This document shows positions 23,488 through 35,032 of a stretch of 64,000 bases of DNA, in pieces (the stretch's first letter is position 1; each line of letters begins with the position of its first letter). Location of the stretch: NCBI GenBank assembly GCA_013397695.1, contig VYZI01000348.1, positions 425,365 through 489,364 on the forward strand, written 5' to 3'. The notes beneath the pieces were generated by a model. The model worked only from the letters and a program-made list of their open reading frames with translations, did not search any database and was not told the origin of the DNA. Made by a program: the position numbers and the translations under genes. Source of the DNA: Centropus unirufus (taxonomy: Eukaryota > Chordata > Aves > Cuculiformes > Centropidae).

Positions 23488-26400
23488 ATCACAAGGTGCA
23501 GGGTGTCACTTAATCCCCATGGGCCATCACTTTCCCTTCCTTCCTGCTCTTACTGCTGCCTTGCTCCCTGGGTGGGTCTCTGTGCTCTTTCCCTCTGTGC
23601 TTGGGACATCATTAGTTCTTTGCACAGGTAGGAAGGCTGTTGGACAACTCTGTTTCCTCTCTTTTTGCATTTTCTTTCTGCGTTTGTGTTCCCCCTTCAT
23701 CTAATGCATTTTCAATATTAGCTTGCATTCCTTACTCCTTATGTTGAGATCCTTGGCTGTTACAGCCCAGCCGCTGGGGAAGGTTTAGCAGTTGGAGGAT
23801 CAGCTTCAAAATATTTAGCCTCATGAACCAGAGCAGAACTGGCTCAGCCCTTCACAGTTTCCATCAGAGCCAGCCACACTCAGGTACAGAAACGCAGTGC
23901 ATGCACTGGGTTGCTCATGACTAGAATTAGTGTGACTTTTGTCAGGGTATTCTTTGGTGTCCTGAAACCTGTAACAATTTTGCTGCCATGAGTGCTGCTC
24001 TTCAGGGGATGTGACCAGTGACCTCCCTGCAGCTTAGTGTTGTCTGATGTGACGAGGAATGTCAGAAACTGATGGCTGGACAAATGTACGTCATTCTCCA
24101 TTGCTCTGTGCGCCTCTGCCTCAATGACCCAAGCTGAAGTTTCCCATTTCATTTGTTGCTTGCATGGTATCTTTGCTTGGCAGTCATGTTGAAGAGGTGC
24201 CTAACACAAAACGGAGCAGGGTGTGATGGACAAACCCTGAAGTGCTTTGGATTGTCTTTAGGATGTCGACTGGCTGCCTAGGCTCAGCTTTGCTTACAGG
24301 TTACAGGTGTGCTGAGATGTTTCTATTTGAAATGTGGTAAGGTGCTGTGACTATAACACACAACCTCGTGTGTGGCAGTTCACAGGGAAGAGAACTGGCT
24401 CCTGGTAGACAACCTCAATTATTTCTTGTCCCCCTGCCTGAGGAAAGTCAGCTTTTTTTCTGTGCTGAGTCCTAAGAAGACTTTGCATGCAGATGGGAGC
24501 ATCCACTCATGTTGCACTTGGAGACTTTTCTCTTTTCACAGAGGATCTGATGACCTCTCACATCTGTCTTCACTGTTGGGTGGTGATTATTTGCCCTGGC
24601 TTAAAGACACAGTAACAAACATGAAATGACAGCGACGATTCTGATGGTGCTGAGATTAGCAGAATCTCTCTTCTCCTGCCACTGTCCACTTGCAGTCCTG
24701 CAGCAACGGAGCGAGAAACAATAGGAGCAAATTCCCCATGCTGCTCTACTATGGTTTGGCCATGAAACTATGTACACTCTAACCAGCTTGCTCTGTTAAA
24801 CAAACAGAGACTGGTTGTCCTAGTAAAAGCAGAACCATTAATAGTGTTGTTTATAATGTGCTTATTTGCTGATTTGGAGGTCAAGCATGTTTGACATTCC
24901 CACTACTCAGAGGGGTTCGCTTATTGAGGACCTCTGCTTTACATTGGACACATCTTTTTCTTGCAAACCGCGTCTACATTTTCCTGAGAAATGTTTACAG
25001 TTTGGAGGTAGCTGCCATAATTTTAAACATCTGCTCAGCTCAGAAAAGGAGAGATTGTCATTGTTTTTGCCGTGGCCCTCTTAAGCCTTGGTTACTTCTT
25101 TCATGCACCCTGATCCAAGTATCCCACTCTTGCTTACTTCAGGCATCTTGAAATGTGCAAACAGCAATTATTTCAGAGCCAGCAAAAGCAAACAGCTCAG
25201 CACCTGCCACTTGCGTGCTGCTGCTGTGACTTTGGAGCAGAGGCTTGAAACAAATGTTTCCTGTGCATGGAAAGCCCAGCCTTGACACTGCAGGGGGAGG
25301 AAGCTTTGCCTTCAGCCTCCTGTGTCAAGCAGGCAGGGAAGATTGGACACAGTGCCTAGCTTCATTCCTCATGTGTCAGGACCAGTGGGGAGGTCACTCA
25401 GAAGGCATTTTCTGTGCTGGCCATTGGTCCTATGGAGAACTTCCATCATTTTATAAAGAACGGACACACTTATCAAAGGCTGGAGTATGATTGTAGCAAG
25501 AGCCCTGGGCCGTGCCGGTGGTTCCATTACTGACTCATCTCTGTGCGGCGGGGGTGAGGGTACGGGCACCTGCAGCTTTGTCCTGGCTTGGCAGGGCTGT
25601 GGGACCAGTAAGAAGAGAGGGCAGTTGTTCAAAGTTCTGCTTTCTTATGTTGCTCCAGTAGCGGGCGGCTGGGTTTTCTTCTGAAAACTGTGCCTGAGCG
25701 ACGAGTGTTAGAAAAACGACTTTGTGTGTAGCAATCCTTTATAGCTCTCTGCCTGCTGAACGGGACTGTCTCGTCATTCAAAGCCTAAAGGGGAGGTAGG
25801 ATTTGATGTGATGATGTCTCTGGAAAATGGCTAATGGCAATGACACGATGAGTGACTTACAGAATTAGTTTCTATTTTTTGAAAACAACATATTTTTCAC
25901 CAACGAGGCAGGGAAAGAGGATACATCATGAGTCTATGAAACAATCTGTGCTGCTTTTCAAATACTAAAGAGATACCTGTGTGCTGCCAAAATGCATTTT
26001 GGTGAGGAAAGCAAGAGGACAAGCAATCTTTACTGTTGAGAGATTCAGCGTTGTTCATTTACCACCTCTAGAGAGGACACGGATTTGTGTCACAGCAGTT
26101 CTATAATGAGCAAGTAAATAGCCTTGCCCCAAAGAAAGGAACAAGTGCCTGTGGGATTGTACCAAATCACGAGCTTGGAGTTTGGGATGGAATCCTGCTC
26201 CCTCTTGAGGATCCTGCTTTTTTAAATTCCAGCTATAAAGTGTGTCTTTAGAAACATCTTTGTAGAAGAGAGCATGGAGTTGTTGGTCATCCCATGTGTG
26301 TGTGCTGGCCGGGCAATGTGACCAACGCTGTCTGCCCTTCCTGCAGTGCCAGGAACCAGGTCTCTCTTCCTTTTCATGAGGTGCTGGTCTTCAAAAAACG

Positions 26401-26631
26401 TGAGGACTCTGTCTTGGAGACTTCCACTCATAGCTCACATTTGGCTGGTCCTGGCTGACTGCATGCAAACCTCTTTGAGGATATGGAGTCTTGCAGAGAA
26501 TGTGCTCATAGAATGTGCTCATTTTGTTTCTTTACAAAATGGAACTAAACCATAGGAAATGATGTAGATTGTCATGGTTTCTAAAGTTCCGAAGAAGTTC
26601 TAAATAGTATTCTAATTTTATTTTAATCCTA
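23488..26631. other. Unique sequence, no gene recognised
   Basis: No recognised repeat, RNA gene or exon. A local 13-bp direct duplication (GAATGTGCTCATA type) lies at about 26497-26522 and is probably replication slippage. Confidence 0.5.
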
Positions 26632-26700
26632 GTTGGAACTGGATAATCTTTAAAGTCCCTTCCAACCCAAATCATTCTTTGATTCTGTGATTCTATGATT
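26632..26700 (+). mobile_element. CR1 LINE extreme 3' end (sense)
   Basis: Only ~70 bp remain: GTTGGAACTGGATAATCTTT, then AAAGTCCCTTCCAACCCAAA, then terminal repeats TTTGATTCTGTGATTCTATG. It is a very short 5'-truncated insertion with clear diagnostic words. Confidence 0.93.
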
Positions 26701-29700
26701 TTCATTCTGGAATGAGAAGAGGATGGTGTGCTCACATGGGGCTGCACTTCTGTGTTTGTGTGTTTATCAATCCATATTCACTCCTGTATGATAGTTTGGA
26801 ACCATTGTCCAGTTTCTGCCAAATCTGTCATTTTGATAGTGATCTCCAAGATTTTAAATCTCTAAAAACATGTGGAAATAAGCTGCTGAAAAAAAGAAAA
26901 GCATTTTTATTAATAGCTGCAGTGAGGAGAATACTAACATCGAAGCTCAACCCTTAGCAGACAGCAGAGAATCCCCATCTGGGGATGCTATAAACACTCT
27001 GACCACAGAAGGAGTTTCACATCCTTTATTGTGCACCAGAGAGTCCAACTACAATGCAGAAATCCCCAGGAAACTACCCTGAGTTATTTCTGCTGCTTAT
27101 AGAAGAAACTCATCTGGTCTGTTTGTTTGCTTATTTGTGTTTTTATTTTACAGGGATGCCGCAGGGCATGGTGTTCTCAATTAGTGTTCTGTTGCTATCG
27201 GAAATGGTGAGAAAGGTCACAGAAATATCCCTTGCTTGTCAATGAAAGGCTTTTAAACCCATGTCCGGGCTGTGCTCTGCTGAGCAGGGCCTTGAAGATG
27301 TGCCAAAACAAGGCGTGAGATTCTGGAGCGCGAAGCTGGGAAGCAATCTGGGAATGTGATGGGAGTGCTTGGGAGGCTGATGCGGTTGGTACATGTCCCC
27401 AGCCTCCCGCTCAGGTGCTGCGCTTGGGGGCTGCTCCTTCCTGGGGGTGCACTGTGCTGTGGGTGAAGAGAGGATGTGAGAATATAGGATTCAAAGAGGG
27501 ACAAGACTTCTGTCGCTGGTGGGATTCACCTCACCAAACCAGAGCCGCCTACAAGATACTCAGGGCTAAGCTGTTTGTCATAAGGTCTCTTTATAACCAG
27601 AAGAAAGGGACAAATATAGAACAATCTCCCTTCCCAGCGGCACCTCATGTGGATTTGGAGGGGCCCAGGCTCTCCCTTTGCTCCTCTGGAGCAGCTGGAG
27701 CTCCCTTTGCTGGTGCTGCAGAGCCTTTTGATGGGGCTTAGACCCTCCTGTCCCTTCTGCTGAGGGTTTAGGCATGACCATGGACAGCCCTGGAAAACCC
27801 TTTCTACCTGACTCTGCAGAAAAGACGTGAGATACAGGAGAAAAATTCCTCAGTCTCGAGGAGAAAGCTGTGCACTGCATCTGTACGCGTATTATTAGCT
27901 ATATTTAGCATGGTATTCTTTCTTGAGATTTTTTTAATTTATTAAGTGTTATTATTTCAGGCATTTCCTCCAGCTACCGAAAGTCCATTAACATGGAAAA
28001 CAAACCCTGTTCTCTTTGAGCACATGTTTTTTTTTTGTCTGGACCAGATTTTGTCAGAGTGATGTAACCCCAGAAAACAGTTGTAACCTTTTGACTTATG
28101 TTCTGCTCCCAGCAATATTGAGGGTTAAAAAAATTCTTGGCAGGGTCTCCCTCTCCTGTAGATCCCAGGTGTTGGATAGCCGATCCCAGCTCTGCCTTTG
28201 CTGTTTTGGCCTCTTGCATGGCTGTGGAGTAACTCATGGCAGAGTAAGCCAAGGGTGAGGAGCCACAGCCGAGGGGGACAGGCTGGACTCGAGCCAGCGC
28301 GTTTCCCTCTCCAGCTCCACGTCTCCTTGTGCTCTCAGCTGGCTACAGATCTATCTACACCCTGGGGTGCTGCAGAACCTGGGCCAGGAGGGTTTTTCCA
28401 AACAGGCACCCCTGGACTTTACCATGAGCCGTTGACTCCAAGCCAGGATGAGGCTATCAGCTGTGCAAAACGGGGAAAATATAAGAAAAAAAAAAGTCCC
28501 AAATCAGACAATTGTAGTGAGATGCAAAAATGTTCTCCCTTGAAAATGACAACTGATGGCCGAGGGGAGATGACAGGTACTGCTCTGCAGTCATAGGGTC
28601 GCCTTCGTTTCAGATAGTGTCATGTTGGAATGCCTTTTCTTCTCCTTCACATTATTTGTATGTCAATATTGAAGGGGTTATTTGCCTCCTTTCCTACGTG
28701 GTTAATGTATTTCCCCCTCTCGCTTCCTAAGTGCTTGTATTCCCTGGGCAAATGTTGCTCATGTTCTGCTCTCAACCTGCTAAAAATGTGCTGGTAATGT
28801 TTCTCAGGAAAGAAGTTTACCCCAAGCTTATCTCCTGCGGATGGTCACTTCTGATTTCCTTTGGCTTTACCCTGTGTTGTACTAACAGAAGTGGGAATGG
28901 CAGCAGACCCCGTTCCACTGAGGGCCACAGCTTCAGACAGGTTTTGAAGAGAGATGACTGCAAATGATGTGCAAAACCTCACCTTGACTAAGCCATCCTG
29001 GCATCAGGCAGTGCCCGTGGGTTCTGGTGGTGTACGGTGCACAGCTTCCATCGGGTAGAACGTGGTGTGGGGTGACTGGTCAAGGGAGCAGAGAGTCGGG
29101 GCTGGGGAAGCCTGGGCTGTATCAACAGAACACGGCAGGAGTCCAAACTTCATGATGGAAAGAGAAAAATCAAAGCTAATTGTGTGAAGAAAGTGCAGAT
29201 GAGTAAAAACTTACCTTGGCAAAGAAAGATTGGCCCCGAGAAGGGGATAAATCAGGTAGACGTTTAATTGTTAAAGGCATAGGTTAAACATAGCGTGTGG
29301 GAATTGGTGTAGGGGGAAGACCACTGGTCAAGTTTGGGACATCTTGTGTTAACAACCAGAAGAAGCCTGTTTCATGTTACACATGTCAGCCTTCTGTATT
29401 CACAGAGGTGTCAGGGTCACCTGTACTGAGTTAGCAGGAATGAACAATTCTCTGAACAGTAGCATTGGATCTGATATCAACAGCTCTTTGAAATAGAATT
29501 TGATTTTTAAAAAATCCCATTCTCCCTGCTTCCCGGTCCCATGTTGGCAGTGGTGATGCTTGCAGGACTAATTTATCTGTCACTGATAGAATCTTAATTT
29601 TAGATTCCTGTAAAACCTGACTTCTGCTCATATGACCATCTTTTCCACCCTCATTAATACTGAAGTAAATTTTCATATGACAGAAAAGGCCGGAAGAGCT

Positions 29701-29954
29701 GTGTAAGAGGCAAACAGTGGACTGGAAGGATGGGAAGAAATGATGCCACCCCGAAATCAAGTCCATCAGCTTTGATTGGAGTTTTGGCCTCATTCAAATG
29801 AGCGGTAAAATTTGCACCAGCTTCAGCTGAGCTGAGATAAATCTGAATCTCTGAAAGATTATAATCCTTTGTTGGTTATGATGTGAGTATAATGAATATA
29901 GGTTTCTAGGCTTTAGGCAAGTCTGATCATGGGTTGGTTCGTAGTTGTCTTAAT
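26701..29954. other. Unique sequence, no gene recognised
   Basis: A short block at 27154-27206 is flanked by a good acceptor (TTTTTATTTTACAG) and a donor-like GTGAGA, but it is only 53 nt and unsupported. The rest holds short frames and poly-T/poly-A runs (28026-28036, 28486-28496). No repeats were recognised. Confidence 0.45.
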
Positions 29955-30007
29955 GAAGCCAATTGCAAAAGTCCTATTGATTTCATTGTGACCAGGTTTG
30001 GGCCCTG
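29955..30007. repeat. Possible ancient amniote interspersed repeat
   Basis: GAAGCCAATTGCAAAAGTCC is followed by TATTGATTTCATTGTGACCA and GGTTTGGGCCC. This recalls a common old amniote repeat unit of the form GAAGTCAATGGCAAAACTCC, then CATTGACTTCAATGGGACCA, then GG(A/T)TTNGGCCC. The call rests on memory of that consensus. Family name and orientation are not assigned. Confidence 0.45.
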
Positions 30008-32619
30008 AGGCAATCTTAGCCTTTAGTCAGTATAGATCAAGGATTAGATGAATTCAATACCTGACGAGTCACCTCTTACGATATAGTTTTTCCATTGCAG
30101 GTGAAGGAGTGTGTCTGACAACCCAATATGATCCTTCTCTGTTTAACTAATAAGGCACTCATCCAACTCAATCTGCTGGCAACAGACATCTGAAAAACAG
30201 TAGAAATTGCCATGCCGCAAATGTGGCAATCCAGTCTAAAAATAGCTTCACGCTGAAATGTTATTTTATTACAGCAGTTGCTATAGTTTCTAGTTCTGGC
30301 AGAGTCCACCCTGGCTTTAAAGGGGGGTGTTGCAAGTCAGCTGTTGTGATTCCCATTAGACTGAAAGTTCGTGCCAAGACATCCATATGTTAAACTCATC
30401 CCCTCCAGGTCTTCGGAGCTTTCTCAGAGTCTCTGTGCGGGGCTTGTGCATAACAGAAATAATCAGCCCAGATTCATTGGCTGTCCTAAAGGGTTTGTTT
30501 TGGGCTTACAAACAGCCAAGCATTACTGCAAGGTAGGAACGATTCTGAGAGCATCCAAGGGCAGAAAGAACTCGGCACACGTGCAGCTGTGTGAGCTGGA
30601 ATACCAGTGAGAAGGTCAACTACTTCTTTGTTACAGCCTCCCCCTGTTTCGTATAATAGATTCTGTTCCTTCCAAGGTGACAAGGAAGAAACTGAGAAAA
30701 CCCATATGTGTTTCTGGATCTCTGCATCTCTGCACAACTTCCATCTGTCCCAAGCAGCAAGATGTGGAAGGTGCTGAGAGAAGGGGTGAGCGGAGACAGC
30801 CTTTACCAGCCAAGCCTGAGCAATAGAAAAAAATCCTGAGCGTGGAGAAATTCCCCACTGTTGGCCCAGCATCACCAGGAAGCAGATCAGCATCGTCCAC
30901 CTCCCGTGAGCCATCAGAGGCGCGGAGGGAGCGTGCTGGCCTCTCTGCAGATATTCTCCTGGGGCTTATTTAGGATGAGTGGAGGCCGACGGGTGGACAT
31001 GATGCCCAAATTTTTCATTTCCTGACAATGGTTTACAGTCACTTTTGGTTACCAAGAAGCAAGGAGGCTTGTTTGGCTTTTTTTTTCAGCTAGCATATAG
31101 GGAGCCATCACTAGGAATATCCCACCTGGAGGTCAGTGTCTTACGTAAAGGTGGAGATGTGTCACGGCAAGATATCGAGTAAGTTGAAGCCTAGACATAA
31201 CTGGTTTACTTGGGGTCACTGTAGAACAGAGGTAAGCAGAAAACGCAGTAATGTGTGTCACGGCCTATTGCTGTTCACATACACAACCAGGCTCAATCTC
31301 ATTCACAGCAGAAAGCTTTGATGGAGGGGACTGGGCAGCATCTCTTTAGGAGATGTGTATCCTCACGCATCTTTTGGGCATCCCTGGCTCAGACACTCAG
31401 GTCAGATTTGCCGTGTCAGAGTTGCAGAGATAGGAAGGTGGAAAAATCCTCTGCTCCAACCCCGGTGCTGCTGATGACACCGTGTTAGTGTTTGGGAATC
31501 TGCAGGTGGCACAAGCGATACCATTGATAACGCGTTGTGAGGGGACATCCCCATTGCAGGTAGGTCCCTCAGCAAGTCTCTGTTTGAATTTAGGTCTGGG
31601 TATTCTTTTTCTTTTTTTTCTTTATTTCTTGCCTTTCTTGGACAAATGCACCCCTGTTCTTTTGGAGCCAGCTGTCCCTTATGTTACCCATTACAGGCAG
31701 CTGTCAGGTGTTGCTGCCACTGGCCGGCTCGTGGCATGGCTGATCTGTGTTGGAGAGGTTGATTTGGGAATGCTCTGCTCCAGCCCGGTACTCGTCCCAT
31801 GGCAGCTCTTGTGTCCCATCCAAGGCACTGAGGCTGCACAGGATCCATGTTACTACAGCATCTCCCAAAGCTGCCCCAGGTGGGACTCATCCGAGCCTGA
31901 TGCAGCTGCCCGGCCACTGTGTTGCAGGAAAGATGCTTTCAGAAAAAAGAGCATGCAAAGAACAGTTATCAAGAGAAATGTGAGACGGCCCGAGGAGATC
32001 ACAGCTTCCTACTTGCTCCTGCAGAGCCCCAAGCAGGCAGGGGAGATGAGATGCCTTCCTCGCCTTCCTAAGCCAGGGTTTGCTTATGAAAAATGAACCA
32101 TGAGCCCTGTTCCTCACCGCCAGCTCCTTTCCTTGTGGGTTTCTGTGTGCTGCAGTTGCATTTTACAGACATCTGGATTCAATAACCCTGTTGATACAGC
32201 CCGTAAAATTAGAAACTGAACACTGCAGAAGGCAGAGGTCAGTGAGTGATTCATCCCGATATAATGTGCTGGGTTGGAGTGTTCCATGACTCAGGATGGG
32301 GCTTTGCGGGGTCCTAGGGATGCAGTGGGGCAGCCCCCTGCCCAAGGCTTCCTGTGCTCCAGGAGGAGAGGTGGGAAAGCAGGGGGAGGCATCCTTCTCC
32401 TCTGACATTTCCCTGACCTTGGAGGGAGGGTCCTGTTATCTCTCAACTCTGATTATTTCTGTGGCTTGAAGAGGAAGGGCTGTGCATCCCCTTATTGGGA
32501 GGCTAATCAAGGACTTGGAAAAATTGGGTTCGTTTCCTCTCCTCAAACCCCTTGTGTAAGTACAGGCAAATCCCTGCTTTTCTTCTGGCCCACTGCTGTG
32601 GTCATAAAAGGAGGACTTA
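30008..32619. other. Unique sequence, no gene recognised
   Basis: The longest frame is 204 codons at 31482-32096 on the + strand. It has no recognised domain, and overlapping frames occur on both strands. No repeats were recognised. Confidence 0.5.
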
Positions 32620-32653
32620 GAATCATAGAATCATAGAATCACAGAATCACAGA
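32620..32653 (-). repeat. CR1-type 8-bp terminal repeats without a CR1 body
   Basis: Four copies of an 8-mer run in a row: AGAATCAT twice, then AGAATCAC twice, ending in AG. This is the inverted CR1 terminal repeat. The bases that follow (ACTTGAGCCTGCTGAAAGTC) do not resemble the GGTTTGGGTTGGAAGG block expected next. It is either an extremely truncated insertion or a tail whose body is too diverged to recognise. Confidence 0.75.
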
Positions 32654-34877
32654 CTTGAGCCTGCTGAAAGTCCCGTTTTGGCTGGAGAAGTCTCTAGAGC
32701 ATGTAGACTTGCAACCTTTCACTGGTCTTCCCTGCCCTTACAATGCCTTCCAAGCACCTGAGTTCCTGTGCCTTCGTCCCTGAGGAGGATGTGGCTGTAG
32801 TGTCCCAGTGTCCCCTGACTGTCGCCCTGGTCCCTCCTGAAGCCTGGCTCTGCCCAACAGGTTCCTTGCTGCCAGCTGGCACTGGCACTTGGTGCCCTGA
32901 CCCTGCTATGGATGGCTTCACTGCCCAGAACTCCTTCCTGTCCCATTGGCTCTGACCACTGCCTTCAGCCAGGTTTGCGGAGGTGAGGAGTCTGATTCCT
33001 TCCTTGCAATGCCGTCACTCCTCTCTTCCTGGTAAGCAGAGCTAGGGCTGATGTTTTGTCCTGCAATGTGCCAGCCCCAGGCCCAAGCAGGGATTAAACA
33101 ATGAGTGTCAGAATGTGCATTGAGGGGCTTCAAGCCCATGATTTAATATAGTAAAAGGGATAAGGAAAGAGGAGAGGAAGGAGTGGAAGATAGCTGAGAG
33201 CAGAATATAGATTTGGACTGGACTTCTGCACTGCTGAACAAAAGTTCAGCAGGTCCATGGATATCCTCATGCCTGCAAGCATCAGCGTGCGTGCTGGCTG
33301 GTGTGCAGGCAGCCCCGTGAGCGCGCACGTGCTCAGCAACCCTGGATTTCCCTGCTGATTCCTGAGTGCCAGTGAGTGTCGGAGTGAGCACCTTGTGTTC
33401 CCTCTGCAGCCAAGAGAGTGAGGAACCTTCGTGTTTGCCTGGTGACAGCATGCAGTCTCCCATCTCAGAGCACAAAGGTGCTCTCCAGAGGGATGAAAGG
33501 TTGTTTTCATCACCATACATGCGGACACTGCCTTACACAGGGATTTTGGATGATAAGGGAGGGATTTCAAGGTTGCGAGGAGAGCCAGAGCCTGAGTCCT
33601 GCCAAAGGACCTTACCTGCAGGGCTGCAAAGACTTGCAGACAGCGTTTGCAACAGCTAGATATTCCTTGGGATCTCCTCTGGAATTTGATTATCATGCAG
33701 TGTGTGTGACTTGGCTGTTGCAGGAATTCAGGAGAAGACACTTTGAATGGGAATTGTAGCTCCGGCTGGTGGCGCTGGCAAGCAGGTGGTAGTATCCTGC
33801 CAGCTCTGCAATGGTGATGTACAATGGGCAGATTGGGAAGCAGGGCCAGAGCTTGGAGCCACTGCTTCTGTAGCTGATCCCGATCAGAAAGAAGAGAAGG
33901 AGTTTAAGCCACCCCATGTAGGACCTGGACTAGACTAGAATTTTAATTATAACTGTTGGTTTTTTTGTCTTAAACATTCCTCCATTTTTATTCCCCCAGT
34001 TTGACCTCACCATATTGAGACGACTTGATCCTACTGGCATGAAACCATGTTTTCCTGCTACCCTGTAGCCAAGATGATAGTCTCCAGAGCCACTTCCTGG
34101 GCAATTTTTTTTTTTTTAATGGATATTATCTATGGTTTCCCTTGTGTTTGCACAAGTATTTGTATCTATAAACATATGGAGCAACTCTCAGATCCTGCTA
34201 TTGCAGAGGGTCATCTTCTACTTGCAAGCCCTGATGAGTTGGAGACTTTTCCTCCCCTGGAAATTTCAGCCTGGGTGAAGCCATTAATCTTCCACCCCGC
34301 TCACATCCATCCTGCCGAATCTCTCGCTTTGCTGAAAGGGAGCTCGCTGACAGCTTGCAGTGTTTATAGCGACTCAGGTGCTCTGGCAGGGAGAGGTTTC
34401 ACAGGTGACACTGCTCCTCAGGGGAGGAGGCCTGTGCCACCTCACCCAGCCTTCCCAGCTGTGTGTCCGTAGAGACCTTTGTGTAAACCAAGCCTCATGG
34501 CATGGAGTGAACATGGCCTGCGCAGCCTGGGGTGATAATCGAATCCAAGAGGCAACTGCTGGAGTTGATCCTGGAGTGAAACCTCAGGGGCACCTCTCAC
34601 CTTCACCCCCTGTTGCTGGTGTGAGGAGGATTCCCCAAAGTTAGAGAAGGGAATTTTGCAGAACCCTCAGTATCCAGTGCTGGGCAAATGTGTTGCGAAG
34701 GGAGAGACTCATGTCTTGCTCTAGGCTGGAATTCAGCAGATTGAGTTGGATGCTGGCGGTAGGGGAGCTCTTCTCTTTTTACATCTGATCATGGATTTTA
34801 ATGCTGGATTGGCAGATGCTGAAATAGCCCAGACCTCAGATGGGAGGGTTGTGAGGGTAGAAAGTCTGGTTGCTCTA
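32654..34877. other. Unique sequence, no gene recognised
   Basis: A 203-codon frame at 33130-33741 (-) overlaps frames of about 100 codons on the other strand. None has recognisable features. A run of T lies at 34109-34118. Confidence 0.5.
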
Positions 34878-35032
34878 AAATCAAAGAATCAGAATTGCCT
34901 GGTTGGAAAAGAACTTTGAGATCATTGATTCCAGTCGTACCTGTCCTCTGCTAAACCACAGCCCCGAGCACCTCATCTACTCATCTTATAAACACCTCCA
35001 GGGATGGGGCCTTTACCCCATCCCTGGGCAAA
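34878..35032 (-). mobile_element. CR1 LINE 3' UTR fragment (antisense), diverged
   Basis: On the + strand, AAATCAAAGAATCAGAATTG is followed by GGTTGGAAAAGAACTTTGAG, ATCATTGATTCCAGTC, ACCTCCAGGGATGGGGCC and CATCCCTGGGCA. This is the order of an inverted CR1 3' UTR of the type ending GTTGGACTNGATGATCTTAG. The match fades after 35032, so the 5' limit is approximate. Confidence 0.85.

Noticed and set aside
27154..27206. Micro-exon candidate between TTTTTATTTTACAG and GTGAGA.
   Set aside because: It is only 53 nt with no partner exon. Such acceptor/donor pairs occur often by chance in T-rich DNA.
31482..32096. 204-codon frame on the + strand.
   Set aside because: No recognisable features. Overlapping minus-strand frames are similarly open, and the composition is unlike a typical protein.
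33130..33741. 203-codon frame on the - strand.
   Set aside because: It overlaps 97- and 113-codon frames on the + strand and shows no motif or splice context.
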